Shown one piece after another: positions 17,298 to 25,451 of a stretch of DNA of 64,000 nucleotides. Every line of letters begins with the position of its first letter. Within the stretch, counting starts at the first letter, position 1. The notes under the pieces are model-generated. The model was not told the DNA's origin and searched no databases. It was given only the letters and a program-made list of their open reading frames with translations. Position numbers and translations under genes: made by a program. This DNA is from Mycolicibacterium pulveris (GTDB taxonomy: Bacteria; Actinomycetota; Actinomycetes; Mycobacteriales; Mycobacteriaceae). Where the stretch lies: contig NZ_AP022599.1 of assembly GCF_010725725.1 (NCBI RefSeq), positions 1,240,001 to 1,304,000 on the forward strand. Reading direction: 5' to 3'.

Positions 17298-18281
17298 GTG
17301 AAGAAGGTCCGGGGGCGGGTGTGGCGCGGCGGCAAGCCGCAGGACGACTTCGTCTTCGAATCGATCTCGGACTACCTGGCCGAAGACGACGCGCTGGTGT
17401 GGTGCGACATCTACGACCCCGACCACGAGACGTTCAAGGCGCTCGCCGAGGAGATCGGGCTGAACATCTGGGCCGTCGAGGACGCGATCGCCGCGGCTGA
17501 ACGCACCAAAGCCGTTTCCTACCACACGCACACGTTCTTCACCGTCTACGCCGTCTCGTGCACCGAGCCCGCCGACGACAACGCGTCGACGATCCAGACC
17601 CACCGCATCTCGAGTTTCGTGCTGCCGCACGGGCTGATCACCGTGCGGCTGTCCCCTCATTTCGAGATCGACGCGGTGTCACAGCGGTTCGACGAACTCG
17701 GCGGCCAGGAGTTCGGGGTGGGTTCGCTGGTGCACGGGCTGCTCGACGTGGTCGTCGACGGCCACTTCGACGCGGTGCAGGTGCTCGACGACCGCATCGA
17801 GGCCGTCGAGGACGAACTGTTCGCCGACCGACCGCAGAAGGCGTTGCAGCGACGCACTTTTCAGCTGCGCAAGGATCTAGTGAAGCTGCGCCGGGTGGTG
17901 CTGCCGATGCGTGAGGTGGTCAGCTCGATACAGCACCGCCGGTTCGACACGAAGACCGCGCCCGAGCTGGACCCGCTGTACGCCGATCTCTACGACCACG
18001 TGCTGCGGGTGTCGGAGTGGACAGAGTCGTTGCGCGACATGATCACGACGGTGTTCGAGACCAACCTGTCGCTGCAGGACGCGCGGCTGAACACGGTGAT
18101 GAAGAAGCTCACCGGCTGGGCGGCGATCATCGCGGTGCCGACGGCGATCACCGGCTTCTACGGGCAGAACGTGACCTATCCCGGCATCGACACGGTCGGC
18201 GGTTTCGTGACGAGCAGCGTCATCATCGTGCTGCTCGTGATCATCTTGTACATCAGCTTCAAACAGCGCGACTGGTTGTGA
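17298..18281 (+). CDS. CorA-family magnesium/cobalt transporter with GQN signature
   Basis: CorA proteins are pentameric divalent-cation channels. The 327-residue protein has a long acidic N-terminal cytoplasmic domain, a basic-rich stalk helix (TFQLRKDLVKLRRVVLPMREVV), then two C-terminal transmembrane helices: WAAIIAVPTAITGFYG and SSVIIVLLVIILYISFKQRDWL. The signature at the end of TM1 reads YGQNVTYPG (Gly289, Gln290, Asn291) rather than the canonical YGMN, where Met normally contributes to the pore selectivity loop. GTG 17298 is the start; the stop of the crotonase is 7 bp upstream. Confidence 0.9.
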   Translation: MKKVRGRVWRGGKPQDDFVFESISDYLAEDDALVWCDIYDPDHETFKALAEEIGLNIWAVEDAIAAAERTKAVSYHTHTFFTVYAVSCTEPADDNASTIQTHRISSFVLPHGLITVRLSPHFEIDAVSQRFDELGGQEFGVGSLVHGLLDVVVDGHFDAVQVLDDRIEAVEDELFADRPQKALQRRTFQLRKDLVKLRRVVLPMREVVSSIQHRRFDTKTAPELDPLYADLYDHVLRVSEWTESLRDMITTVFETNLSLQDARLNTVMKKLTGWAAIIAVPTAITGFYGQNVTYPGIDTVGGFVTSSVIIVLLVIILYISFKQRDWL

Positions 18282-18324
18282 GAAGCCCGCCGCACCGCAA
18301 CCGGGAGTGTGCCAAAATCCGCCC

Positions 18325-19008
18325 ATGAATCCGCAGGACGACCCCGAGGAGCGCATCCGCCAGCTCGAGCAGCTGCGGGCCGGGCAGGGCGCCGTCGAGT
18401 TGGGTGCCACCCAGCCGACCACCCAGCCGACGACGCAGCTGCCACCGCCGGCGTATCCGAGCCCGTACGGCGCGCCGCAGTACGGGGTGTCGTATCCGCA
18501 GGTCCCGCGTCGCCGGAGATCGGTGGGGCTGATCTTCACGATCGGTGCGATCGGCATGTTCGTGATGTTCGGCGTGGTCGTGGCGATCGGGTTAAACATG
18601 AGCACCCAGGCGCCGACCAGGGAGCCTGGAGTGGCCGGTGGCGGCGGGTTGCTGGATCCGGGTCCGAGCGTTGACATCCCCGAGATCGACATCCCTGCGA
18701 TCGAGCCGATGCTGCCCGGCAACGACTCGGTGGTGAGCGCACCCCCGGGCGGAAGCCTGAGCGTCGCGGGCGTGGACGGCACCAAGACCGTCGAGTGCGA
18801 CGACAGCGAGATCAGCGTCAGCGGCGTCAACAACACCGTGACGATCACGGGCCACTGCGCGCTCGTCACGGTGTCGGGCGTCGACAACGAGGTGGTCCTC
18901 GACAGCGCCGACACCATCCGCGCCTCCGGGTTCGACAACCGCGTGACCTACCACTTCGGTGAGCCCTCGATCGACGCCACCGACCGCAACGTCATCGAAC
19001 GGGGTTGA
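18325..19008 (+). CDS. DUF3060-type membrane-anchored protein
   Basis: ATG 18325 gives 227 residues. A cytoplasmic Pro/Gln/Thr-rich segment (TQPTTQPTTQLPPPAYP) leads to a single membrane helix, VGLIFTIGAIGMFVMFGVVVAIG, after a basic RRRR stop. The external part ends in a beta-strand-rich domain of repeated (I/V)SGVxNxV units (ISVSGVNNTVTITGHCALV, VSGVDNEVVLDSA), which is the pattern of DUF3060. Such proteins are common in mycobacteria and of unknown function. It is the last gene of this plus-strand run and faces the alcohol dehydrogenase. Confidence 0.8.
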   Translation: MNPQDDPEERIRQLEQLRAGQGAVELGATQPTTQPTTQLPPPAYPSPYGAPQYGVSYPQVPRRRRSVGLIFTIGAIGMFVMFGVVVAIGLNMSTQAPTREPGVAGGGGLLDPGPSVDIPEIDIPAIEPMLPGNDSVVSAPPGGSLSVAGVDGTKTVECDDSEISVSGVNNTVTITGHCALVTVSGVDNEVVLDSADTIRASGFDNRVTYHFGEPSIDATDRNVIERG

Positions 19009-19010
19009 CG

Positions 19011-19058
19011 CCCTGCCCCTCGCCAGCCCTGCCCCTCGCCAGCCCTGCCCCTCGCCCG
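19011..19058. repeat. 16-bp tandem repeat, three units
   Basis: CCCTGCCCCTCGCCAG occurs at 19011-19026 and 19027-19042, with a third copy at 19043-19058 that ends CCCG. It lies directly after the DUF3060 stop. Confidence 0.85.
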
Positions 19059-19097
19059 CCTTCCTTGCGCGCCGCTCTCCGGGGGACGGTGCCCGAA

Positions 19098-19178
19098 GTG
19101 CCAAGCTACGCGCGAATAATTCGCTCTTACCGACCGTCGTTTTCGATAGCAGCGAATAATTCGCTCAGAGCTTGGCAC
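19098..19178. repeat. Palindromic intergenic element, copy B
   Basis: GTGCCAAGCT (19098-19107) and its exact inverse AGCTTGGCAC (19169-19178) flank two palindromes GCGAATAATTCGC (19112-19124, 19152-19164). The length of 81 bp and the 40-bp palindrome spacing match copy A at 12902-12983. It lies between the convergent DUF3060 and alcohol dehydrogenase genes. Confidence 0.75.
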
Positions 19179-19249
19179 CCGCGCATACCAGCCCCGGAGA
19201 GCCACCGCGGCCCGGAGAGCCACCGCAACCCCCGGAGGCCCCCGCCCAC

Positions 19250-20404
19250 CTACGGCGCGTCCGCGTCGCTCTTGGGATCGATCAGAATCTTGGCGTGCGC
19301 CTCGGGATCGCCCAGCGCGTCGAACGCCGCCTCGACACCGCCCAAGCCGACAGTGCCCGTGATCAGCGGGGCGGCGTCGATCTTGCCGTCGGCCAACAGA
19401 TACAGGGTGTCGCGGAACTCCAGCGGCGTGTAGCCGAGCACGAAGCGCAGGTCGATCTCCTTGTTGATCGCCATCGCCGGACGTATCCGATCGGCGCCCA
19501 TACACACGCCCACCACCACGACCCGGGAGAACACCGGCGCGCTGCTGATGATGCTCTCGATAATCCCCGGCACCCCAACGCATTCGAAGATGACCGGATG
19601 CTTCGGCGTCGTCGCCCCCGCCGCGTCGGCGGCGCGCCACACATGCCACCACGGCAGCCGCAGCTTGTGGATCTTCTCGATCGTGTTTAACGCCAGATCA
19701 CCCGCGTCGGTGAACGATTCGAGGAACCCGTGCGAACCGTCGAACGGCGACTCCTGCGCGGGATCCACGACGACGTCGGCGCCGCACCGGCTGGCCAGCG
19801 CGCGTCGTCCCGCCGAGAAGTCGCTGGCGACCACGGTGCGCACCCCCTTGGCCTTCAGCCCCAGGATCACCGCCAGCCCGATCGGCCCACAGCCGATGAC
19901 GATCGCGACCTGCCCCTTGGCGACCTCGCCGCGCTGCACCGCGTGCCAGCCGACGGCCATCGGCTCGGTGAGCGCGGCGACGTCGGCCGGTAATCCGTTG
20001 GGCACCGGGAACGTCAGCGCCTGCTCGACGAGCAGCTGCTCGGCGTACGCGCCGGGCGCCTTGGCGGTCAGGCCGATACCGTGCACGCCCTGGCCGCGGC
20101 GCAACAGCGGCATCGCCACGACGGTGGTGCCGGGTTTGGGCGCCTTGCGGGTGCGCGGGCCGTGGTCGACGACGGTGCCGCAGAACTCGTGGCCGAACAC
20201 CACCTGCTGGTCGGAGCGCATGAAGTCGTCGTAGCCGGTCTCGGCCATCACGTCGGCGAGCTCGTCCATGTGGTGGCGCGCGTGCAGATCCGAGCCGCAG
20301 ATGCCGCACCGCAGCACCTCGACGAGCAGCTGGCCCCGGTCCGGGATCGGGGTGGGTTGGTCGACGACGCGCAGGTCGGCGTTGGTGCAGACGACGGTTT
20401 TCAC
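19250..20404 (-). CDS. Zinc-dependent alcohol dehydrogenase (MDR family)
   Basis: The N-terminal catalytic zinc site is present as LRCGICGSDLHARHH with the later GHEFCGTVV, and the nucleotide fold has VIVIGCGPIGLAVILGL, so it oxidises an alcohol or reduces a carbonyl with NAD(P). The four-cysteine structural zinc lobe is missing; a GQGVHGIGLTAKAPGAY segment stands at that position. Mycobacterial relatives are annotated as zinc-binding dehydrogenases without a known substrate. GTG 20404 (VKTVVCTNADLRV) with GGACGG upstream is preferred over the ATG 18 bp earlier, giving 384 residues. The ZIP transporter ends 31 bp upstream on the same strand. Confidence 0.88.
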   Translation of the reverse strand: MKTVVCTNADLRVVDQPTPIPDRGQLLVEVLRCGICGSDLHARHHMDELADVMAETGYDDFMRSDQQVVFGHEFCGTVVDHGPRTRKAPKPGTTVVAMPLLRRGQGVHGIGLTAKAPGAYAEQLLVEQALTFPVPNGLPADVAALTEPMAVGWHAVQRGEVAKGQVAIVIGCGPIGLAVILGLKAKGVRTVVASDFSAGRRALASRCGADVVVDPAQESPFDGSHGFLESFTDAGDLALNTIEKIHKLRLPWWHVWRAADAAGATTPKHPVIFECVGVPGIIESIISSAPVFSRVVVVGVCMGADRIRPAMAINKEIDLRFVLGYTPLEFRDTLYLLADGKIDAAPLITGTVGLGGVEAAFDALGDPEAHAKILIDPKSDADAP

Positions 20405-20435
20405 CCGTCCGAGCGTATCCACGCAGGCGGCGTCG

Positions 20436-21167
20436 TCAAAGCAAGGCGATCATCCCGAGCAGCACCAGCCCGACGATGAAGATCGCGGTGTACAACGCCT
20501 TCTCGCGAGGGTGTGGGGCGCTGGTGATCTCGGGCAGCAGGTCAGCCAGGGCGATGTAGATGAAGTTGCCCGCGGCAAACGGCACCAGGAACGCGACGTT
20601 GACGTGCCCGGCGAAGCCGTACGCGATCAACCCGCCCAGCAGAAACGTGAGCGCCGAGACGACGTTGTACATCAGCGCGTTCCGCGCGCTCCAGCCGCTG
20701 TGTATGAGGATCCCGAAATCGCCCAGCTCCTGCGGGATCTCGTGGGCGGCCGCGACCACCCAGGTGAGGATCCCCAGCCGGATGTCGACGATGAACGCAC
20801 TGCCGACCGCGACGCCGCCGACGAGGTTGTGCAATCCGTCGGCGATCAGGATCAGATAGCCGAGCGGCTCATGCTCGCCGACCGCGCGGTGACAATGGTG
20901 CCAGTGCAGGAATTGCTCGAGGATGTGAAACGAGACCATGCCTGCGGCCACCCACACATAGACCGCGAACTGGTTGCCCAGCACCTCTATCGACTCGGGC
21001 AGCATGTGAAACAGCGCCCCGCCCACCAGAGTTCCCGCGGCCAGCGCCACCATCGGCAACACCACGCGCGAGAACACCGGCTGCGGCAACAGCAAGGCCA
21101 CACCGCCGACCAGGGCCAACGCGCTCATCGCCAGACCCGACACCACGATCCAGCCCAGCACCGACAT
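20436..21167 (-). CDS. ZIP-family metal transporter
   Basis: ZIP proteins carry Zn, Fe or Mn into the cytoplasm through eight helices. This 243-residue protein shows the two metal-binding helices: ILIADGLHNLVGGVAVGS (HN motif in TM4) and VVAAAHEIPQELGDFG (HEIPQE in TM5), plus a His-rich loop LHWHHCHRA between TM3 and TM4. ATG 21167 (MSVLGWIVVSGLAMS) begins right at TM1; an upstream ATG would add 30 untypical residues. It is divergent from the universal stress protein gene, with 122 bp between starts, so regulation may be shared. Confidence 0.9.
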   Translation of the reverse strand: MSVLGWIVVSGLAMSALALVGGVALLLPQPVFSRVVLPMVALAAGTLVGGALFHMLPESIEVLGNQFAVYVWVAAGMVSFHILEQFLHWHHCHRAVGEHEPLGYLILIADGLHNLVGGVAVGSAFIVDIRLGILTWVVAAAHEIPQELGDFGILIHSGWSARNALMYNVVSALTFLLGGLIAYGFAGHVNVAFLVPFAAGNFIYIALADLLPEITSAPHPREKALYTAIFIVGLVLLGMIALL

Positions 21168-21201
21168 GGTCAGACACGGTAACGGCCAAAAGCCCGGCCA
21201 G

Positions 21202-21221
21202 TTAGGGACCAAAGGCCACAG
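21202..21221 (+). promoter_or_regulatory. DosR-box-like site before the universal stress protein gene
   Basis: The 20 bases match the published DosR/DevR consensus TTSGGGACTWWAGTCCCSAA at 15 positions and lie 68 bp before the start. A weaker, GC-rich relative (AACGGCCAAAAGCCCGG) starts 21 bp earlier, and DosR sites often come in pairs. Tandem-domain universal stress proteins are typical DosR targets in mycobacteria. The site may also serve the divergent ZIP gene. Confidence 0.5.
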
Positions 21222-21289
21222 ACACGGCGGCCGACCGGCACCTAACGTCAAGAGCACTTGGGCCTGGCGTCCTTGGAAAGGAGATCGAA

Positions 21290-22186
21290 GTGTCGGATCA
21301 ACAGGGCATCGTGGTCGGTGTCGACGGCTCCCCCGCCTCGATGGCGGCGGTCGAGTGGGCCGCGCGCGACGCCGAGTTACGCAACGTACCGCTGAAGGTC
21401 GTTTATGTCGTCGTGCCGCTGGTGGTCACCGAGGGATGGTCCGAGGCCGCGGGCGACTACGCGCACTTCCAGCAGGAGCAGGCGCGCCAGATCGTCGAGC
21501 ACGCCCACAAGGTCGCCGTGGAGGCCACGTCCTCGGACCGCGCCGCCCAGGTAAGCACCGAGACCTTTCACGCCCCCGTGGTACCGACCCTGGTGGAGCT
21601 GTCCAAGCGGGCCGACATGGTCGTGGTAGGCAGCCGCGGGCAGGGCGCGGTGGCGCGGGCCCTGATGGGCTCGGTCAGCTCCGGCGTGGCGCATCGCGCG
21701 CACTGCCCGGTGGCCGTCGTCCACGACGACGTACCGTTCGCCGAGCGCGCGCAGGCCCCGGTGGTGGTCGGCATCGACGGGTCATCGGCCTCGGAGCTCG
21801 CGACGCAGATCGCCTTCGACGAGGCCTCGCGCCGCGGCGTCGAGCTGGTGGCGCTGCACGCTTGGAGCGACATGGGCCCGCTGGGGTTGCCGCGGACGAA
21901 CTGGGCGCCCATCGAATGGCGCAACATCAAAGAGCAGGAAGAAGCCCTGCTCGCCCAGCGGCTGGCGGGATGGCAGGAGCAGTATCCCGACGTCGTCGTG
22001 CGCCGGGTCGTGGTGTGTGACCAGCCGACACCGCGGCTGCTGGAGCAGGCCGAAACCGCTCAGCTGGTGGTGGTCGGCAGCCACGGCCGCGGCGGGTTCC
22101 CCGGCATGCTGCTGGGCTCGGTCAGCTCCGCGGTCGCCAACGCCGCGCAGATCCCGGTGATCATCGCCCGCATGCCTCGGGACTGA
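21290..22186 (+). CDS. Tandem-domain universal stress protein
   Basis: The 298-residue protein has two UspA folds. Each begins with a VVGVDGS/VVGIDGSSAS strand-loop and ends with the ATP-binding G-2x-G-9x-G(S) motif: GSRGQGAVARALMGSVSSG near residue 115 and GSHGRGGFPGMLLGSVSS near residue 265. Such proteins bind ATP and in mycobacteria accumulate under hypoxia, NO and stationary phase. GTG 21290 follows a strong AAGGAGA ribosome site. A DosR-box-like sequence lies upstream. It is 20 bp before recC but probably has separate control. Confidence 0.95.
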   Translation: MSDQQGIVVGVDGSPASMAAVEWAARDAELRNVPLKVVYVVVPLVVTEGWSEAAGDYAHFQQEQARQIVEHAHKVAVEATSSDRAAQVSTETFHAPVVPTLVELSKRADMVVVGSRGQGAVARALMGSVSSGVAHRAHCPVAVVHDDVPFAERAQAPVVVGIDGSSASELATQIAFDEASRRGVELVALHAWSDMGPLGLPRTNWAPIEWRNIKEQEEALLAQRLAGWQEQYPDVVVRRVVVCDQPTPRLLEQAETAQLVVVGSHGRGGFPGMLLGSVSSAVANAAQIPVIIARMPRD

Positions 22187-22205
22187 GCAGGGCAGAATCG
22201 GTTCG

Positions 22206-25200
22206 ATGGCTCTGTTTATCCATCGGGCTGAACGCACCGACCTGCTCGCCGACGGACTGGGCGCACTGCTGTCGGATCCCCTGGCCGACCCGTTCGCCGA
22301 AGAGCTGGTCATCGTGCCCGCCAAGGGCATCGAGCGCTGGCTGAGCCAGCGGCTCTCGCACGTGCTGGGCCGGGCCGGCGGCGACGACGGGGTCTGCGCG
22401 GGCATCGCGTTTCGCAACCCGCGCTCGCTGATCGCGGAGTTGCTCGGCATCGACAACGGTGCCGACGACCCGTGGGCGCCCGACGCCATGGTGTGGCCGC
22501 TGCTGGAGGTGATCGACGCCAGCTGCACCGAGCCCTGGTGCGAACCGCTGGCCACCCACCTCGGCCACTTCGAGGCCGGCGAGGAGAAGGAGCTGCGCCA
22601 GGGCCGCCGCTACGCGGTGGCGCGCCGGCTGGCCGGGCTGTTCGCCTCCTACGCGCGGCAGCGCCCGCAGCTGCTGGTCGACTGGGAAGACGGCGTCGAC
22701 GCCGACGTGCCAACGGATCTGCTGTGGCAACCGCCGCTGTGGCGGGCCCTGCTCGACAAGGTCGACGCCGACCCGCCGCACATCCGACATGCGAAAACCG
22801 TTGCGATGCTTGAGGAATCGCCCACCGAGCTGCCGCAGCGCCTCTCGTTGTTCGGCCACACCCGGCTGCCCAGCACCGAGATCGAGCTGCTGCGCGCGCT
22901 GTCCACCCACCACGACCTGCACCTGTGGCTGCCGCATCCCAGCGACCGGCTGTGGTCCTCGCTGCGGGGCGTGCACGGGCAGATCCCCCGCCGCGAGGAC
23001 ACCAGCCACCGCGAGGTCGACCACCCGCTGCTGGCCACCCTCGGCCGCGACCTGCGCGAGCTGCAGCGCGCCCTGCCCGCCGACCCCCACACCGACGAAT
23101 ACCTGCCCGGCCCCGAACGCCCCGACACCCTGCTGGGTTGGCTGCAGTCCGACATCACCGCCAACGCGGTGCGCCCGAAGGGCCGGGTGCACAACGCATC
23201 CGACCGTTCCGTGCAGGTGCACAGCTGCCACGGCCCGGCACGGCAGATCGACGTGCTGCGCGAGGTGCTGCTCGGGCTGCTCGCCGACGATCCGACGCTG
23301 GAGCCGCGCGACATCCTGGTGATGTGCCCGGACATCGAGACCTACGCGCCGCTGATCGTGGCGGGCTTCGGGCTCGGCGACATGATCAAGGGCGTGCACC
23401 CGGCGCATCAACTGCGGGTCAAGCTCGCCGACCGCGCGCTGACCCAGACCAACCCGCTGCTCGGTGTCGCGTCGCAGCTGCTCGCGCTGGCCGGCGGGCG
23501 GGCCACGTCCAGCGAGGTGCTCAACCTCGCGCACGCCGCGCCGGTGCGGGCCCGGTTCGGCCTGACCGACGACGACCTCGAGGACATCACCCGCTGGGTC
23601 CGCCAGGCCAACATCCGCTGGGGTTTCGACCGCGAGCATCGCCAACCGTTCGGCGTCGACTTCATCCAGAACACTTGGCGTTTCGGCATCGACCGGGTGC
23701 TCGCCGGGGTGGCGATGTCCGACGACTCGCACGCCTGGATCGACACCACGCTGCCGCTCGACGACGTCAGCAGCAACCGCGTCGAGCTGGCGGGCAAGCT
23801 GGCCGAGTACGTCGATCGGTTACAGCGGGTCGCCGAATCCCTCACCGGCGCAAGGCCGTTGAAGGACTGGCTGGCCGCGCTGACCGATGGTGTCCAGCTG
23901 CTCACCGATGTCGGGGACGCCGACGCGTGGCAGATCAGCCAGTTGCAGCGCGAATTCGGTGACGTGCTCGCCGGCGCCGGGTCGCGCGCCGACACCCTGT
24001 TGCGGCTGCCCGACATCCGCGCGCTGCTGCAGCGGCATCTGGCCGGCAGGCCGACGCGGGCCAACTTCCGCACCGGCACGCTGACGGTGTGCACGATGGT
24101 GCCGATGCGCTCGGTGCCGCACCGGGTGGTGTGTCTGGTCGGGCTGGACGACGGCGTGTTCCCGCGGCACGGCATCGTCGGCGGCGACGACGCGCTGGCC
24201 CGCGACCCGATGACCGGTGAGCGCGACATCCGTTCCGAAGACCGGCAATTGCTGCTCGACGCGATCAACGCGGCCACCGAGACGCTGGTGATCACCTATA
24301 CCGGCGCCAACGAGTACTCGGGGCTCCAGCGCCCGCCGGCGGTGCCGCTGGCCGAACTGCTCGACGCGCTGGACCTCACCACCGAGCAGCCCGTGCGCAA
24401 GCGTGTGGTCGTCGAGCACCCGCTGCAGCCCTTCGACACCCGCAACGTCATCCCCGGCGGGCTGGTGCCCGAGCAGCCGTTCTCGTTCGACCCGACGGTG
24501 CTGCGGGCCGCGCAGACCCGAAGCGGCGAACGACACGAACGCCCGGCGTTCATCTCCGGTCCGCTGCCCGACCCGAGCGCCGACGACGTGGTGCTCGCCG
24601 ACCTCGTGGCGTTTCTGCGCGATCCGGTCAAGGGCTTCTACCGGGCCCTGGACTACACGCTGCCGTGGGAGGTCGACGGCGTCGAGGACGCGATGCCGGT
24701 CGACATCGACGCGCTCGAGGAGTGGACGGTCGGCGACCGGATGCTGCACGACATGCTGCGCGGCATGGACCCCGACGAGGCCCGCCAGGCCGAGTGGCGC
24801 CGCGGCACCCTGCCTCCGGGAAACCTGGGCTGGCGCAAGGCCACCGAGATCCGCGACCAGGCGGCACTGCTCGCCGAGGCCGCCGCACCGTACCGCAGCG
24901 CCGAACCCTGGGCCGTCGACCTCGACATCGACCTGGGCTCCGGGCGGCGGCTCACCGGCACCGTGTCCCCGTTGTTCCGGAACCATCTGGTCTCGGTGAC
25001 CTACTCCAAGCTGGACGGGCGCCACCTGCTGCCGTCATGGATCCGGTTGCTGGCGTTGGCCGTTCACGATCCGGGCCGCGAATGGTCGGCGGTCTGCATC
25101 GGCAGGCGCAAGCACGGCACCAATCCGCGGGAGGACACGCTGCGCGCCCCCGCCGGTGGTGCCGCCGCACTGCTGGCCGACCTGGTGGCGCTGTACGACG

Positions 25201-25451
25201 AGGGCCGTCGCGAGCCGTTGCCGCTGCCGGTCAAGACGTCGTTCGCATGGGCGGAGGCCAAACACAGTCGCCGCGACCCCGAATGGGCGGCGGGCAACCG
25301 GTGGCGCACCCAGAACTACCGGGGTGAGGATCAGGAGCCCGCGCACGTGCGCACGTGGGGCCGGGGCGCATGGCTGAAGGTCCTCATCGACAAGGGGCTC
25401 GACTCGTACGCGAGCAGGCTGTGGCTGCCGATGCTGGAGGCCCTGGACTGA
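22206..25451 (+). CDS. recC: Exodeoxyribonuclease V gamma subunit RecC
   Basis: RecC is the scaffold of RecBCD, recognises Chi in enteric bacteria, and is a catalytically dead helicase fold. The 1081-residue size fits. Visible family blocks are the opening MALFIHRAERTDLLADGL, FAEELVIVPAKGIERWLSQRL, SLFGHTRLPSTEIELL, DILVMCPDIETYAPLI and VCLVGLDDGVFPR. No Walker A motif is present, as expected. The C-terminal nuclease-like domain is also degenerate. It begins the recC-recB-recD operon; its stop overlaps the recB start (TGATG), so translation is coupled. In mycobacteria RecBCD works mainly in single-strand annealing while AdnAB resects for recombination. Confidence 0.97.
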   Translation: MALFIHRAERTDLLADGLGALLSDPLADPFAEELVIVPAKGIERWLSQRLSHVLGRAGGDDGVCAGIAFRNPRSLIAELLGIDNGADDPWAPDAMVWPLLEVIDASCTEPWCEPLATHLGHFEAGEEKELRQGRRYAVARRLAGLFASYARQRPQLLVDWEDGVDADVPTDLLWQPPLWRALLDKVDADPPHIRHAKTVAMLEESPTELPQRLSLFGHTRLPSTEIELLRALSTHHDLHLWLPHPSDRLWSSLRGVHGQIPRREDTSHREVDHPLLATLGRDLRELQRALPADPHTDEYLPGPERPDTLLGWLQSDITANAVRPKGRVHNASDRSVQVHSCHGPARQIDVLREVLLGLLADDPTLEPRDILVMCPDIETYAPLIVAGFGLGDMIKGVHPAHQLRVKLADRALTQTNPLLGVASQLLALAGGRATSSEVLNLAHAAPVRARFGLTDDDLEDITRWVRQANIRWGFDREHRQPFGVDFIQNTWRFGIDRVLAGVAMSDDSHAWIDTTLPLDDVSSNRVELAGKLAEYVDRLQRVAESLTGARPLKDWLAALTDGVQLLTDVGDADAWQISQLQREFGDVLAGAGSRADTLLRLPDIRALLQRHLAGRPTRANFRTGTLTVCTMVPMRSVPHRVVCLVGLDDGVFPRHGIVGGDDALARDPMTGERDIRSEDRQLLLDAINAATETLVITYTGANEYSGLQRPPAVPLAELLDALDLTTEQPVRKRVVVEHPLQPFDTRNVIPGGLVPEQPFSFDPTVLRAAQTRSGERHERPAFISGPLPDPSADDVVLADLVAFLRDPVKGFYRALDYTLPWEVDGVEDAMPVDIDALEEWTVGDRMLHDMLRGMDPDEARQAEWRRGTLPPGNLGWRKATEIRDQAALLAEAAAPYRSAEPWAVDLDIDLGSGRRLTGTVSPLFRNHLVSVTYSKLDGRHLLPSWIRLLALAVHDPGREWSAVCIGRRKHGTNPREDTLRAPAGGAAALLADLVALYDEGRREPLPLPVKTSFAWAEAKHSRRDPEWAAGNRWRTQNYRGEDQEPAHVRTWGRGAWLKVLIDKGLDSYASRLWLPMLEALD

